The notes under the pieces were generated by a model. That model saw nothing but the letters and a program-made list of their open reading frames with translations, made no database searches and had not been told where the DNA came from. A stretch of DNA of 64,000 bases from Uloborus plumipes (taxonomy: Eukaryota; Arthropoda; Arachnida; Araneae; Uloboridae): the NCBI GenBank assembly GCA_038373865.1, contig JAXGGA010004698.1, forward strand, positions 21,437 to 85,436, written 5' to 3'. Both the position numbers and the translations under genes were made by a program. Shown in pieces: positions 10,564 to 22,610 of this stretch; position 1 is the stretch's first letter; each line of letters begins with the position of its first letter.

Positions 10564-13500
10564 CAACATTTCGAAATATACACAACAATTAAAAACGGTA
10601 TTTTTTGATCGCATTTTGCTTCTAATCTTTCAACTACACAGAAAAATTATAATTTATGAAGTATTTGAATTCGATAATAAATTGAAATAACGTTTGAAAT
10701 GTAGGGATGCATGAGTTCCGTGGCCTTTCAAGGGCTACAACAGTTTCAAAGCCTTTTTCACATGTTTGCTAGACGAAGAGAAGACCACAGAGCAATTGCT
10801 AATCGCTGAGTGCCTCTTCATTGGTCGAAATGTATTTGTTCTGAAACGCAAAACAGCGGTTTCTCTGATCTCCGGCATGTGGGAGACGTTCGTTCATATT
10901 TATAAGATTTACGGCTTTCTGCTTCCGTTTCCATCAACAAAGCTTCGTTGTTGATTATGCTTACTTTTCGTTTCTTCAGACGCGGTTGTGACGGGAAGAA
11001 TGCTCTCTTGTTTTCTAGTATTTATTTCAGGGAACTTTCGCTCAGGCTATAACTAATCACAACACAGAGAGAGAGAGAGAGAGTATTTGAATCGAATCCT
11101 TTGACTGAATTTTGAAGAATAAATATGTCTTAAAAACACATGATAGAAGTCAAACTTTTGTTTTTTTCCCGAAAATATTTCAAGTATCTATCACCGAGTG
11201 TTTATATAATTTTTGTCGTTTAAATATTTCTTGTTCCACATTATGGCATTCATTTTACGTATCAATAGCAGTTGTGACAATTCTGATTTTTGCAGAAAGC
11301 GAAATTTTCAAATGGTATTCGTCAATAGCATGCTTAGTTAAACACAACCGGGTATCAAGATGATCTGCTTCTTTTTTCGCGTAGAAACAAGATTCAGTAA
11401 ATTGAATTTTTCTTCATTCTAAGACTTCGCTCTTCCTAATCTTAGAAAGTTCTATGAACTTATCTTATAACTTCATTTAAATCATTAGCTTCAAGTATAA
11501 AACTTCATGTATTTATAAACTATACACTTTGAGGTAATTCGTAAATGTTCTGTCAAGTTTTCGCTGGTACGAATTAAGTTCGAACTAAGGGTTTTTTGAA
11601 AAAACACGCTAAATTGGAATTCAACACTCACAGCTACACTGACAAACACAATTTTGCTGCTTTTTTAAAGAAATTCACTAAGCGGTATTAAAGAATTTCA
11701 AAAACAATACAGAGAGAGAAAAAACTTTTTAAATGTTTGTAACATTTCAAGAACTCTTACTCTGCTATTTTTTTGAATAATATCATTAAGTGGAAAATAG
11801 AAAATCCCAAACAAATCCGCGATAAAATTATTTTCCTTGTATTTAACGAACTAAATTGCAATTCGCCTTTTCTTTTCTACCTTTGGATAAAAATAACTCT
11901 GCGTGAACCTAACAATTAGATAAGTGTCAAACATAAAGCTTCTTCGTTTAAAAATAATGCAGAAAGTTTTTCACCATTGTGCTATTCTTCGAAAAAGCCT
12001 CCACATCTAAAACAAAAGATACGACTTTTTTCGCACTTAATACATAAACCATAGGAACGACGTTTCTTTCAAAGCCTCACTTATTTCGTTGTTTCTTTTT
12101 CTTTCAGCCAGTTACTGGAATTGCTGGTGAAAAAAAAAATATTTTTCTCTTCCATAATGTCTTGTAAAAAAATAATTAAACTTGTAGTGACGAACAACGT
12201 TATTGTTCTCCAGAGCTAGGGGTAACTGCAACTGTACCGAAAGTTGATGGATCATAGCGGATTGTCTGCGAATCCACGGAAACTTTTGTTTGAAAAATTG
12301 ATTTCGTATTTCCGTCGACATTTCGGCGACATGTTCGGTGGATTATTATTAAAGGGGAGAATTTCCCCTCGGCGGTTTCGCCATTTTTGTAAAGAAAAAA
12401 AGTCTCGTTATAATTTGGTTCGTTGTTCGCAAGACTGGATCCGAAAAGGCAGAAATGGGCATCGCTTTCAGCTTTCATTAGCCCGACGCGCGGCTCCCCT
12501 TTCAATAAAACGGGGAGATTTAAGGCCCGGGAAATCGGAGATGACTTTATGATTTAAGGGAAATGAAGAAGCATGGATTCTCTCTGGAGCAGATCAACTT
12601 CCCGTGTCCTGCTCAACGCAGTGGAACAATAAATTTATTCTCTGCAGCAGTTCGCTCAACAAATACTTTAGCACATCTGTTACGTTCGTTTTCTTCTAAA
12701 TTAACCGTTTTACCACACTTCGTTGAGTTCTTAAGCAAAATATATAGTGCACGGAAAACAAAGGAAAAGATTTCCGCGTGTATTTAGTAGTTGTTTCAGA
12801 ACGATTCGTTCTCCTGTAAATTTTCAACTGAAATATAATAAGCTGCAGTGTTGTATTACCGACATCTGTGATAGGAAGTATTGGGCGTTGTTTTCTCATG
12901 AAGTTTTTTTTTGGCATGAAATTTCAAAATACAATTACCAAAATTTTCATCCCTATTTCCGTTTATCCATTCATTTATTTAATTATTTTTAAATAATACT
13001 TAATAGATGTTTGTAACCTGACTATATTTTTGGAAATACATCTGTAACTCTCTAGTTTAAGGATTAACTCAGCTTCTGGTTTGTTTCAAAATCCAAAGAA
13101 AAAAGACGATTTTTAAAGCAGCTCTGAGGAAGGGTTCGTTTGTTTTTCTTTTTGCTCATTAAAAAAGGTTCCCGCACACAGCTTCTCAATACTTTGGGAT
13201 TAAAAGTCGTAGAAAGGTAGAATGCAATGAATTATTCGTAAAAATTATCCGAAGCTCTGCGAGATTTGCTATTTAAAAAACCGAAACTTTACAGTAATTG
13301 TCGGGAGAAATACTGTATATTTAAAATAATAATTTTGTACTCTTTAGAAAAATAACAGAGTCTAAGACGTAGTTTTGGTTATGGATGCGTGAAAATGCAT
13401 TTTATGTCTTTAAATAGGTTTTAAAAAAATATGCATAAATAGAATACGCTAAAATTATATTTCGTTTTCTAAATCATTCTTTAAATTAGTGGTTTTAGAT

Positions 13501-13590
13501 AAATTGTGTAATCGATGGAGTTTGTAAACGTTTCAAAAATCATGCATATTTCAAGTGCAAACATTTTTAACGATAACTTGTTTTATGAAA
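10564..13590. other. Non-coding interval with (GA)n run and a GC-elevated island
   Basis: A (GA)n run lies at 11,067-11,082. The island at about 12,200-12,620 has low stop density on both strands, so overlapping open frames appear in several frames (12,112-12,787), which is what base composition alone produces. None has a domain I recognise and none is bounded by convincing splice sites. The island may be regulatory or an unrecognised UTR. Confidence 0.4.
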
Positions 13591-13592
13591 TA

Positions 13593-14501
13593 CCAGGTGT
13601 GTAAGTATGAAACCGGAATTTTTCTACAGGAAAAACACGTTTATTGTAATGATATGATACAAAGTACCTTATTCAAAGTATTGTCCGTCGCTATCTATAC
13701 ATTTTTGCCATCTTTCTGGCAATTTGTGGATTCCGCGCCATAAGAACTGTTGATCTTTTGAGGCAAACCAGTCATCGAGCCATTTTCGTACAGCTTCGTA
13801 AGAAGTCAAGCGCTGCTCAGCAAGTGCGTGTCCCATCAATGCAAACAAGTAATAATTGGATGGGGCAAGGTCCGGTGAGTAAGCCGCATGCAAAAGAATC
13901 TCCCAACGGAACGACTCTATCGTTTCCTGGACCCGTTTTGCTTTGTGTGCTGGTGCGTCGTCATGCAGCAAAATCACCTTGTGTTGTCTTTGTTGGTATT
14001 TTGGTCGTTTTGCACTCAAAGCTCGATTCAAATTGGTCATTTGTTGTCGGTAGCGTTCAGTATTGACAGTTTCCCCAGGTCTTCGTCCAACAAGGCTTGC
14101 AGTTCAGCGTCTTCAAACTTTTTCGGTGGTCTTCCACGTTCTTCGTTCCTCACGTCAAAATCGCCACTTCTGAACCGTTTGAACCACTCGAAACACTGTG
14201 TTTTACCGAGAGCATGCTCACCATACGCCTCCACAAGCATTCGATGCAATTCGGCTGCGGTTTTCTTCAGATGAAAACAGAAAACTGGTGATGTCGGCAA
14301 ATCGTAATTTGTTGGCACAAAACTCGACATGTTTATCTCTAATAAACTAATGCTACTGAATGAAACTCGTGTTATTGTGAGTTGGAAATCTTTATCGGAT
14401 ATCAATACAATAACAAGACACCGCTGACGTGATGAGTCGGTAACTACATCGACATCTAGCGCCACTTATGGGAAATTCCGGTTTCATACTTACACACCTG
14501 G
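13593..14501 (-). mobile_element. Internally deleted mariner element
   Basis: Near-identical inverted ends of about 28 bp: CCAGGTGTGTAAGTATGAAA at the left and the same sequence read inward from the right, each flanked by TA (13,591-13,592 and 14,502-14,503). Length is 909 bp against roughly 1.25-1.3 kb for an intact mariner, consistent with loss of about 350-400 bp from the middle of the transposase gene. The almost perfect ends suggest a recent insertion. Confidence 0.9.
13669..14330 (-). pseudogene. mariner transposase with central deletion
   Basis: The 5' part starts at the ATG at 14,328-14,330 (MSSFVPTNYDLPTSP) and reads through the helix-turn-helix region (KTAAELHRMLVEAYGEHALG, KTQCFEWFKRFRSGDFDV) and the linker RGRPPKKFEDAELQALLDED. 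It then jumps out of frame. The 3' part resumes with ETVNTERYRQQMTNLNRALS and continues through HDDAPAHK (second catalytic D) to SPDLAPSNYYLF (third D, the DD34D signature of mariner), ending at 13,669. The deletion removes the first catalytic aspartate region, so no active enzyme can be made. Ends and coding remnants agree in strand and order. Confidence 0.9.
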
Positions 14502-14905
14502 TACATAGAACTTCAGAATGAAACAAAAACACTTTAGCTAGTTAATTTAATTTAAAACTGAACCATTACGCTAAAACTGCTGTGTAACGCTAAGAATATT
14601 GAAGCATATGGAGTACAGTATCATATTGCATACATTTATTACGTTTTATGTTAAAATTTCAATATATGCAACTGCCGAAGCTTCGATATTCGGCGCTTCG
14701 GCCAAATCCCGCTTCGCGCCATCTCTACTTTAAACGTTAAATGTTATTTTCAAATAACTTTTCACATTGTAAGCAGCTAAAAAGAAAATGAACTTGCATC
14801 GAAAAGCAAAAATCTGACAAGCATTCATCTACCAAGAAGGAAAGCATTGATATATAAGCAAACTTGCTGTTAAAATGCATGGAATTGATCGCAGTTAGTT
14901 AAAAA

Positions 14906-15466
14906 CAGTGAACTCTCACTTATACGCCTCCTCATTTATGCGCCTTTTTCACTTATACGACGATTTTGAATGGTCACAGCACATTCCATAGCAAAATAAT
15001 AATAGTATTGTTCGTTTATGCATCGCTCTAAAGATAAATATTTCATTTATGTGCCGAATTTTCCCTAAAATGTAAAAAATTTAAATTAATTTCCTTAAAA
15101 AATAAACATTTTTCTTCACTTTCCTCATTAATCTTTCGCCTTTATTTCTCACGGAAGGCATTTTTTCCGCATGAACTAAAGTTCGGAGAGGGACAATTAT
15201 CTATTACGCATCGTTTTAAAGGGAACTGTTTGTAATTAGGTATGGTACAATTATTTGTTTTCTCTTTACCATTGTAGTTATATTACAGTAACTACCAAAC
15301 CGTAGTAATATGTCCTTTTCATATAGAAACATTCTTATTCATTCTCTCATTAGAACCTATGTTGCGTTTTAGTAATTTAAATAGGCTTATTCACTTATAC
15401 GTCTCTCTCACTTATGCGCCTTTTTCTGTTGGTCCCTTGGGCCGCCGTATAAGTGAGAGTTCACTG
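14906..15466. mobile_element. pogo/Tigger-like MITE
   Basis: Inverted ends CAGTGAACTCTCACTTATAC (left) and the same sequence read inward from the right; the right flank is TA (15,467-15,468), while the left flank is AA. The motif 'cacttatacg / catttatgcgcc' recurs several times inside each terminus. TA flanks and a CAGTGAA-CTC start fit the pogo/Tigger group. There is no transposase. Confidence 0.75.
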
Positions 15467-15468
15467 TA

Positions 15469-17289
15469 ACATCATTTAACATTATGTAAATTAACTCAAT
15501 GTAAATGATTAGATTAAGCATGACTGATTAAAATTAATAATTAAGAAATTACATCAACGATAGTTTAACAACATCCAAATATTGTTAAATTTTAATTTCT
15601 AAGGTATGTAGTTTTTGTTATCAAAAGGAACAGAATTAGGGGTTGCCCCGGTAGAAAATAATACCTTGAAAAATAAGGTGCACCCTACTATATGTCCCTC
15701 AAATTGTTACCACATGTTGCCGACACTTTCAAATCACCACAAGGAAATATTTTTTCCTTCCTTGAATTATTCTTCCACATAGGTGGGGTCTTTCTCGTAC
15801 TTTAATAGAGTTAAGCAAACAAACGATGAATGATCTTCTACAGCTTGAAATTGATTTTCTTAATTAGAACCAGCCCACATTCCTTACCAGTTCTCTCTGG
15901 TATATTCTCCAGCATCTGAGACGCTCAATCATTTGCTGTTAGATGCCTGACATTAAAATTATTTAGATTCGTTAAAGCGCTGAAGACAAAAAGGGACACT
16001 GACATAGCCCGAGATCATGATTCAAACCGGCAAAACAATTTAGCAGCTGGCACTCTCGGGAGAAATTGCAATACTTAATAACAACCACTCGTGTTCAGCA
16101 CATAAATTGGGCTTTCCACTAATTCATACTTTTATTTTTTTACTTCGTGAAACATAAGAATTATTGAGTTTTGAATAAGAAATACTCTTCAACTGAGAAA
16201 TTAGGAAGTGTTTTTGCTTGCAGAAGATCAAATTAACTTGCGAAACAAATAAAATGTGATTTGACACCATCAGAAACACCCGTGCCTACATATTGCTTCT
16301 TTTATCGGGTCTGCTAATTGCTTATTTTAAATGCTCAGATAAATCTGAGCAAGTATGTCCATGAGAAATTGTATTTAAATATTAAAAAAAAATACTGTAA
16401 GCTACAGTTTTGAGTCATAAGCGACATAAAATACTAATAATTTCATATCAATATATCTCACCATCAATATAAAATCATGATTTAAGATTAAGAAAAAAAG
16501 TTCTCGAAATATCGCTAACCGAAATTACCAGAAATTCTTGAAAATAGATAGGGAAAGCGCAGAGTGTCCAGGAAACACCTTTATCACTTTAAAGATTTAT
16601 AACGAACACATTCTAATAAGAGGTGAAATGAAATTGAGTTTGCTGGAAATAAGTGGACAAGTCTGCGAGTTTTTCTGGTATCAATAGCCTGGGGAAAGAG
16701 GCGCTAGTTGGCTACTTAATATAACTTAATAAAGTGTTGTCTGTAAGATGGATCGGTCGCGGAGGGCCTCTGCCATCGCCTGACATAACTCTGCTGTATT
16801 TCTTTTGTGGGGTTTTGTGAAAGACGTAATTTATAAAACACCTGCTTTTGCATAATAAATTCGTTTTAAAGGAAAGGACACAATTAGAAATCCCTAATCT
16901 TACACCGCAAAGCGCAAATGTTAAAATACACCTAGAGGGGAATCGAGTACAAGCTTGAGCTTCTTCATACTAATAACATAGCTTATGTACAGCTACATTG
17001 GGGGTACTGCAAAAAAAAGAGGAGATTCTTAGATTTCTTTATACTTTTGCAGAAAATGATTAATTTCACCTGTGTTAAGTATTTTTTCTATTAATTTTTA
17101 GAAGGATAAATTTGTTTCTTGGACATGCTGTACTATGCGATATTATTGACAATAAATTACATGTAACATCTTTATTATACGCAGATATACTGGGTTAGGG
17201 GTCCGTCACTAAGTGTTTTCTGGGGGGGGGGGGTTCCATCTCAGAACTATGTAAAATATTTTTCAGGTTTTCAGGTGCATTTTTTTGAA
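15469..17289. other. Non-coding interval
   Basis: No gene recognised. A short moderately GC-rich patch at about 16,680-16,800 has no family signature. Confidence 0.45.
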
Positions 17290-17352
17290 TTCCCTGTGAG
17301 ACCCTTATGGTCATACAATTACGATATTTGTGACATAGGGAATCCGCCACTG
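17290..17352. mobile_element. hAT-like MITE, 3' fragment
   Basis: The segment ending 'acgatatttgtgacatag' + 'ggaatccgccactg' matches the right half of the complete small element at 60,971-61,073 ('gcgatatttgcgacatgg' + 'taaatccaccactg'). The left end is not recognisable; a run of G lies upstream at 17,222-17,233. Confidence 0.5.
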
Positions 17353-17606
17353 ATTATTTATAAAAGGTAATATACTGCTTACACATGAACGATGTACAAG
17401 TTAAGAGTTCGAATGAAAATGTTATAATACTAACACCACTTTTACATAACGAAAGAAACTGGCAAGTAATTGTTACTTGAGTCAAAATAACAATAATGGT
17501 AAAGTTAATATTAACACAATTATGATTATTAATTACAATAATATTCTTAAAACTTCGAAGCACAGTAGTTTTGTTTGACGCCAATTTTTTTTTTTTTTTT
17601 AACTGT

Positions 17607-17752
17607 AAGGGCCCTGCTCCACATCAGCGGAAAACGCGACCGAAACTGAAGGCAGAAACCGAAAATCCGGGTACTTTCCATAGGAACACCATTTAATCCA
17701 TTTTACGTTTCTGCTTTACGCTTTCGTTTTCCGCTGATGTAGAGCAGGGCTC
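17607..17752. mobile_element. 146-bp MITE, copy 1
   Basis: Inverted ends AAGGGCCCTGCTCCACATCA and (inward from the right) AGAGCCCTGCTCTACATCAG extend through the CGGAAAACG region. Both sides carry TAACTGT (17,600-17,606 and 17,753-17,759), a 7-bp, perhaps 8-bp, target duplication. A second copy in opposite orientation is at 43,141-43,288. There is no coding capacity; a hAT-like origin is plausible but unproven. Confidence 0.75.
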
Positions 17753-17759
17753 TAACTGT

Positions 17760-19453
17760 TTTCTGCTGATTGTTGAAGCCACTGTTGGCAGAAACAAACA
17801 AAAATGCATGACCTCAAACTAAGCCGCTGTGTGCTTCAAAGAAGGAAAATTATATCAACAGTAAGGTTATGGGTTTTTCATAAAAGCAATAATAATAATG
17901 ATTGTTACGACAATGACCCCAATACAATATATTAATATTATTATTATGCTAATTAAAATGAAAGTGAAAATATTGATTATAAAATAAGTATTGTAATGAT
18001 CGTAACAACAGAAGAATAATACAACAAAAAATTCACTACCAACTACCACTTTTTCGTTTCATTTCACCAATTGCTAAATGTTTGAATTCGAAGTTCAATG
18101 TGTTCTGATACATGATTGAAACTTTTTATTCACTTGGAAATGTTCCAATGTAAAAATAGCCTTATAATTGTTGCACTTAATATCACTTTTGAAAAAGCTA
18201 ATCTCGTTACGCAGTTCTGCATTTCACAAAACATTATTCTTTCATGCGTAAAATTAAAAAAACTTAATACTCCGCAATTCCCCTCTTATTTTTTTTTTCT
18301 TCTTAATAATTACAGAAAGATAACAATGCATGCGTTCTCTTAGAATATTAATCTACCACGGAATGGAGCGAAAAAGTCTGAAAATGTGATTTAAGGGAAG
18401 GAAAAGGAAGTAGTTTTTTTCTACTTAGCAGGAAAAGAAATGCCACATTGAAAAAAAACTACTTTTGTGTGACAATTAAAGCGATTTTTTTTATTTCTTT
18501 TTTTTTAAGATAACTTTTAAAGATTAGGGAGTCTGTTTTCGTTTTTTTTTTTTTTTTTTTCGTAAGAGATGATGTGAAGAAATTTGCGCCAATTTTTCCG
18601 CGCTCAAATCTTTGAAAAGTTATTTTAATTAAAAAGTATCAAGATTCAATTTTTAGATTAGCTGACCATATAAAATTGCTTGACTTTGTTTAGATTAAAG
18701 GAATTTTTTAATCTTTTTTCCTGTGTATGCTATAAGTATTCAAAAAAGCTCATAAACTATAAGTATTACATTTTCAAAGCATTTAAGACTTTTTTCAAAA
18801 ATATTTTAAGTCGTTCAGATAAGTATTTTTGTACCCATTTCTAAATGTTTCTTACATTTTTCTAATAAAAATTAAGGAAATTAAAACGAAAGTATTTAGA
18901 ATAAAATGTGATAAAAGATGATTTTAAAGAAAAATTTCTAAATTAAAATTTTGCACGGCAATTGAATACAAATGAAAGTAATAAATGTTTAAATTCAATG
19001 TTAGTTAAACTTGACTTAATCAGCAATAATGCCTCGTTGTTTGCTTAAAACTTACGTTAATATTATATTTGATATCTTCTCTATTTTCTCCCCTTAATGA
19101 ATTGTTATGCTGACCATCCCCCCCCCCCTTTTTCATTCTTTTTTCTTCTTCTTTTTTTCACTCCTCTTCTCTCTTTTGTTCAATTAAATTTGATTAAATA
19201 CGATTGCAGGAAATACTTGAGGAAAACTAAGGATTTTAAGAGAAATTAGTGCTGAGTTTGCTAACGGTGTGAACTGCCATTTAAAAAATGTATTAGTGGT
19301 CATTTTTTCAATAACTTTGTTTCCAAAAATTAAATTAAGTAATTTATATCCCCTATTTTACCGGCCCGCACAGCAACTTCAAACATTTAAAGCCTTAAAA
19401 CCGACAGAGAAATCAAATGTTTTAACCACAGAGGATTAAATTAAAAGCAATAA
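17760..19453. other. AT-rich non-coding interval
   Basis: No gene recognised. Contains homopolymer T runs near 18,485-18,510 and 18,543-18,560 and a C/T-rich stretch near 19,120-19,180. Confidence 0.5.
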
Positions 19454-19811
19454 CACTAAAAATGAATGTTGTTTTTACAGTATAATACAACTGATTTTAT
19501 AGTAATAAACTGTACAAATTTCTAATTTTAACGTGATAAACTTTAAAATGGCTAACTTAACAGTACTAAACTGTAAAATGGCTAATTTTACAGCTTATTA
19601 CCGTGAATTTTAGTTTTAAACTGGAAGCTTTGCTGCCAGTATTATAATACAGCTAAATTTTACGGCAATAAACTGTAAAATTTCTAACTTTATAGTAAGA
19701 AACTGTTAAATTGCTAGTTTTACAGTTTATTACTGTGCATTTTACAGTTTTAAATTGGAACCTCGGCTGCCAGTATTATACTGTAAAAAGAGCAGTTTAT
19801 TTTTTGCAGTG
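19454..19811. mobile_element. ACTGTAAAA-type MITE, copy 1
   Basis: Begins CACTAAAAATGAATGTTG and ends AGCAGTTTATTTTTTGCAGTG. The interior is a degenerate array of about 30-bp units of the type 'ctgtaaaattgctaatttta'. It contains the family landmark 'ggaacctcggctgccagtat'. The same landmarks and order occur at 29,765-30,173, and reversed at 20,992-21,492. Confidence 0.7.
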
Positions 19812-19985
19812 AATAATTCTTTTGGTACATTTTTTTCTTCGCAGAAAAAGACGCAATAAAAAAAGGAAAGTACTCAAATATCCCAAAAGAAAAAAGGAAA
19901 TAAATTGGGGGAGCAGTTGACTGGGGGTTTAATGAACATAGGCTGCATGGCAAGGAAATAAACATGAATTGAGATTGGGCAGTTC

Positions 19986-20262
19986 AGATAAGACAGATTT
20001 ATACTACGTTGTTAAGGTTTGATACAACGGAGTCTATTTTCTTAGAATAAATTACGTTGCGTATTTCATATTAAACTAATGTAACTTTTAAATCACTAGG
20101 AAGTAATGAGCAGCGTGTCTCCACAAAAAAAACAAATGAATATGAAATGAATCTCGGTGAAGTTAAGATTAGACATATTAATGATAATGTAGTTTGAAGG
20201 TTGATATTACAGAGCATATTTTCTCGTAATAGAATTACAATGCGTGTTTTGTAAAACAAATA
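19986..20262. repeat. Diverged direct duplication, about 180-bp offset
   Basis: The stretch from 19,986 ('agataagacagatttata', later 'attacgttgcgtatttca') recurs from 20,166 ('agattagacatattaatg', later 'attacaatgcgtgttttg'). Divergence is high. Confidence 0.45.
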
Positions 20263-20387
20263 ATAAACTTAAATCAAGCAAAAATCGTAAAGGATATACA
20301 TTTTTCTTAGTGATCTGTGGTCTACGTATACTAGTTATTGCTTTGATAAATGTTTTAATGTTTTAGAACCCAATTTTTTTACCCATT

Positions 20388-20990
20388 TCATATACGTGTT
20401 TCACAATGTAATAAAGCATGATTTAAATCACTTATTGTCATAAAACATACGTGTTTTATATTGCAATAAGGTAACATTTAAATCGTTCTTCACTTTCGTG
20501 TTTTGTGTCGCAATAACGCTCTGTGTAAATTATTTTTGGTATACGTGTATCATATTGTAATAATGCAACATTTAAATCATTTTTCATGTACTTGTTTCCT
20601 ATTATAATAATACATTATTTAAATCATTTCCCATACACGTGTTTCATATTGTTTTAGTGAAACATTTAAGTCATTTTTATAAACATGTTTCATATTGTAA
20701 TAATACATTATTTAAATCATTTCCCATACACGTGTTTCATATTGTATTATTGAAACATTTAAGTCATTTTTATAAACATGTTTTATATTGTTATAGCGCA
20801 TTATTTTAATCATTTTCATATTATAATAACTCAACATTTAAATCATTTTTCATTGACCTATTTAATATCACAAAAAGGCAACATTTCAATCATTTCTTCA
20901 CATACGTGTTGAAATAAGACCATTTTTCATGCAACCGTTTCATGTTATAATAAGACAAAACTTCAATCATTTTCCATAAATGTGCGTCAT
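20388..20990. repeat. Minisatellite, about 46-bp unit, roughly 13 copies
   Basis: The unit is approximately 'catacgtgtttcatattgta' + 'ataatgcaacatttaaatcatttt'. Two consecutive units repeat almost exactly as a 93-bp dimer (20,612 and 20,705). The array abuts the MITE at 20,992. It has no coding potential. Confidence 0.8.
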
Positions 20991-20991
20991 A

Positions 20992-21492
20992 CACTGCAAA
21001 AAATGAACTGTTGTTTTCACAGTATAAAACTGGCAGCCGAGGTTCCAATTTAAAACTGGAAACTGCGCAGTAATAAACTGCAAAACTTGACATTTTAGTT
21101 TCTTACTGTAAAGTCAGAAATTTTACAGTTTATAACCTTGAAATTTATCTGTATTATTCTGTGAAAACACCAGTATAATACTGGCAGCAGAGGTTTCAAT
21201 TTAAAACTGTAAAATGCACGGTAAGAATAAAACTAAAATTAGCAAATTTGCAGTTCATTTCTGTAAAATTAGCAATTTTACAGTTTAGTGCTGAAAAAAA
21301 AAAAGAATTTTTACAGTTTATTACTGTAAAACTAGCAATTTTTACATTTTATTACCATAAAATTAGTTGTATTATGCTGTAAAAGAAGAATTTTTACAGT
21401 TTATTAATGTAAAATGAACAATTTTTACATTTTATTACCGTAAAATTAACTATTATACTGTCAAATTAACATTCATTTTTTACAGAGTAGTG
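20992..21492. mobile_element. ACTGTAAAA-type MITE, copy 2 (reverse orientation)
   Basis: TA at 20,990-20,991, then CACTGCAAAAAATGAACTG; the right end reads TTTTTTACAGAGTAGTG, then TA at 21,493-21,494. The landmarks 'actggcagccgaggttcc' and 'aatttaaaactg' appear near the left end, so it is inverted relative to copies 1 and 3. The interior contains many units of 'tttacagtttattactgtaa'. It ends about 140 bp downstream (in the gene's direction) of the transporter exon, inside that gene's intron. Confidence 0.7.
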
Positions 21493-21634
21493 TAACAAAA
21501 CGACTTTTTTAGTCGCAGAGAACATGTTTACCGACTCTCATTATAATTCCACGCAAATGCCATAAGATTAGTTACTTTGAAATGCACGCTACAGGGTATG
21601 TTTACCAACCTGATATCTATTATAAATGACTTAC

Positions 21635-21989
21635 TTGCTTGCTGCTCGTGTTCCTGTCCGAACTCATGGAGCACTTCTCTGTTGAAGATTCCATAAGACA
21701 GCAGTAATCCACTGGTGAGGGCGTTAACCAGGAATGCACAAACACAGACCACCCAGCCCCATCCACCCTCGGGGTAATAGTGCTGCCGGATGGTAGATAT
21801 CTTCAAGTTGTCAAGTCTGCTGCTGGACTGCTGTCCGGCACTGGACGCGGCCGATCGCATCTTGCGGATCGGCGGGGCCCCGTTCGTGGGGGGCCCCGTT
21901 TCGGGAAGGGGCCCATTGGCGGGCTCCGCTTTCCCGCCGGACGACGGGTCGTCCACGTCCTCCACGATGGGCGCTATGACGTCACTCAT
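21635..21989 (-). CDS. Monocarboxylate transporter-like protein (SLC16/MCT family), first coding exon
   Basis: The exon runs from the ATG at 21,987-21,989 to a strong splice donor (A|GTAAGT, donor bases at 21,629-21,634 on the plus strand) after 118 codons plus one base. Residues 1-70 are a low-complexity cytoplasmic tail rich in P, G, S and E (MSDVIAPIVEDVDDPSSGGK at the start). Residues 73-79 read PEGGWGW, the conserved [D/E]G[G/S][W/F][G/A]W motif that opens transmembrane helix 1 in SLC16 proteins. A hydrophobic helix follows at about 78-101 (VVCVCAFLVNALTSGLLLSYG), then IFNREVLHEFGQEHEQQA, where the family continues toward TM2. SLC16 members carry lactate, pyruvate or other monocarboxylates, or related solutes, across membranes; the substrate cannot be told from this exon. 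The remaining 11 helices are not found downstream in the window, so the next intron probably exceeds 21 kb. The exon's G+C is far above its surroundings. Confidence 0.9.
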
Positions 21990-22164
21990 TGTGGTGCCAC
22001 ATTCAGGTGACGTGATTCGTGAATTTCAAGTTTCTCTTCATCGTTGAAATTTAATGTTTCAAAGCACTCAATTTTAATTTCTGCTTTGTGAATGTGATTC
22101 AGCCGAATAGTTCTTTAAATATCAGCAGCACATCTATTTCCATCATTCAGGTAAAAATCAGTTT

Positions 22165-22610
22165 AAAATGATTCCACAAAATTTAATCTAGTTTCTCTTA
22201 AGAATATACAATCCAGAAGTTTCAGCATTGTTCTAGAAGAACAAAATCTGCAATATTTCTTCAAGTATCCACAAAATTTAACCTATTCTCTTTCACCTAG
22301 TTTCTCTTAAGAATACAGGATCCAGAAACCAGCTTGGATATAAAAGAGCAAAATCTATGATTTTTTTTTTTTTTTTTTTTTTTTCGGAATCTGCAAAATT
22401 TAACCACTCCGCTGTATTTTTTCTTAAGAATACATGATTCACACACTTTAGTATATTTATAAAAGAGTAAAATCTACAGTATTATTTCCTGGATCCACAA
22501 AAATTAACAAATCCTCTTTCACCTAATTTCCCTTAAAAATACACGATCCAGAAACTTCAGCATAGTCACCAGAGAGCAAAATCCAGAATGTTCCTTCCGG
22601 GACAATGTCC
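22165..22610. repeat. Tandem repeat, about 110-bp unit, four copies
   Basis: The phrase 'ttctcttaagaatacaggatcc' (diverged) recurs with cttaa cores at 22,197, 22,306, 22,423 and 22,533, each followed by an 'agcaaaatctacaat' phrase. A 24-base T run interrupts copy 2. It lies in the 5' region of the minus-strand transporter, probably in its 5' intron or UTR. Confidence 0.7.

Noticed and set aside
12112..12992. Several overlapping open frames on both strands
   Set aside because: Overlap in many frames is expected from lowered stop density in a GC-elevated island; none has a family signature.
13758..14291. Plus-strand open frames of 64-128 codons
   Set aside because: Antisense shadows of the mariner transposase remnants.
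20388..20990. CRISPR-like regularly spaced repeat
   Set aside because: Adjacent 46-bp units have no unique spacers; it is an ordinary eukaryotic minisatellite.
21780..22047. Plus-strand open frames over the transporter exon
   Set aside because: They are antisense shadows of the SLC16 exon, whose minus-strand frame carries the family motif and a splice donor.
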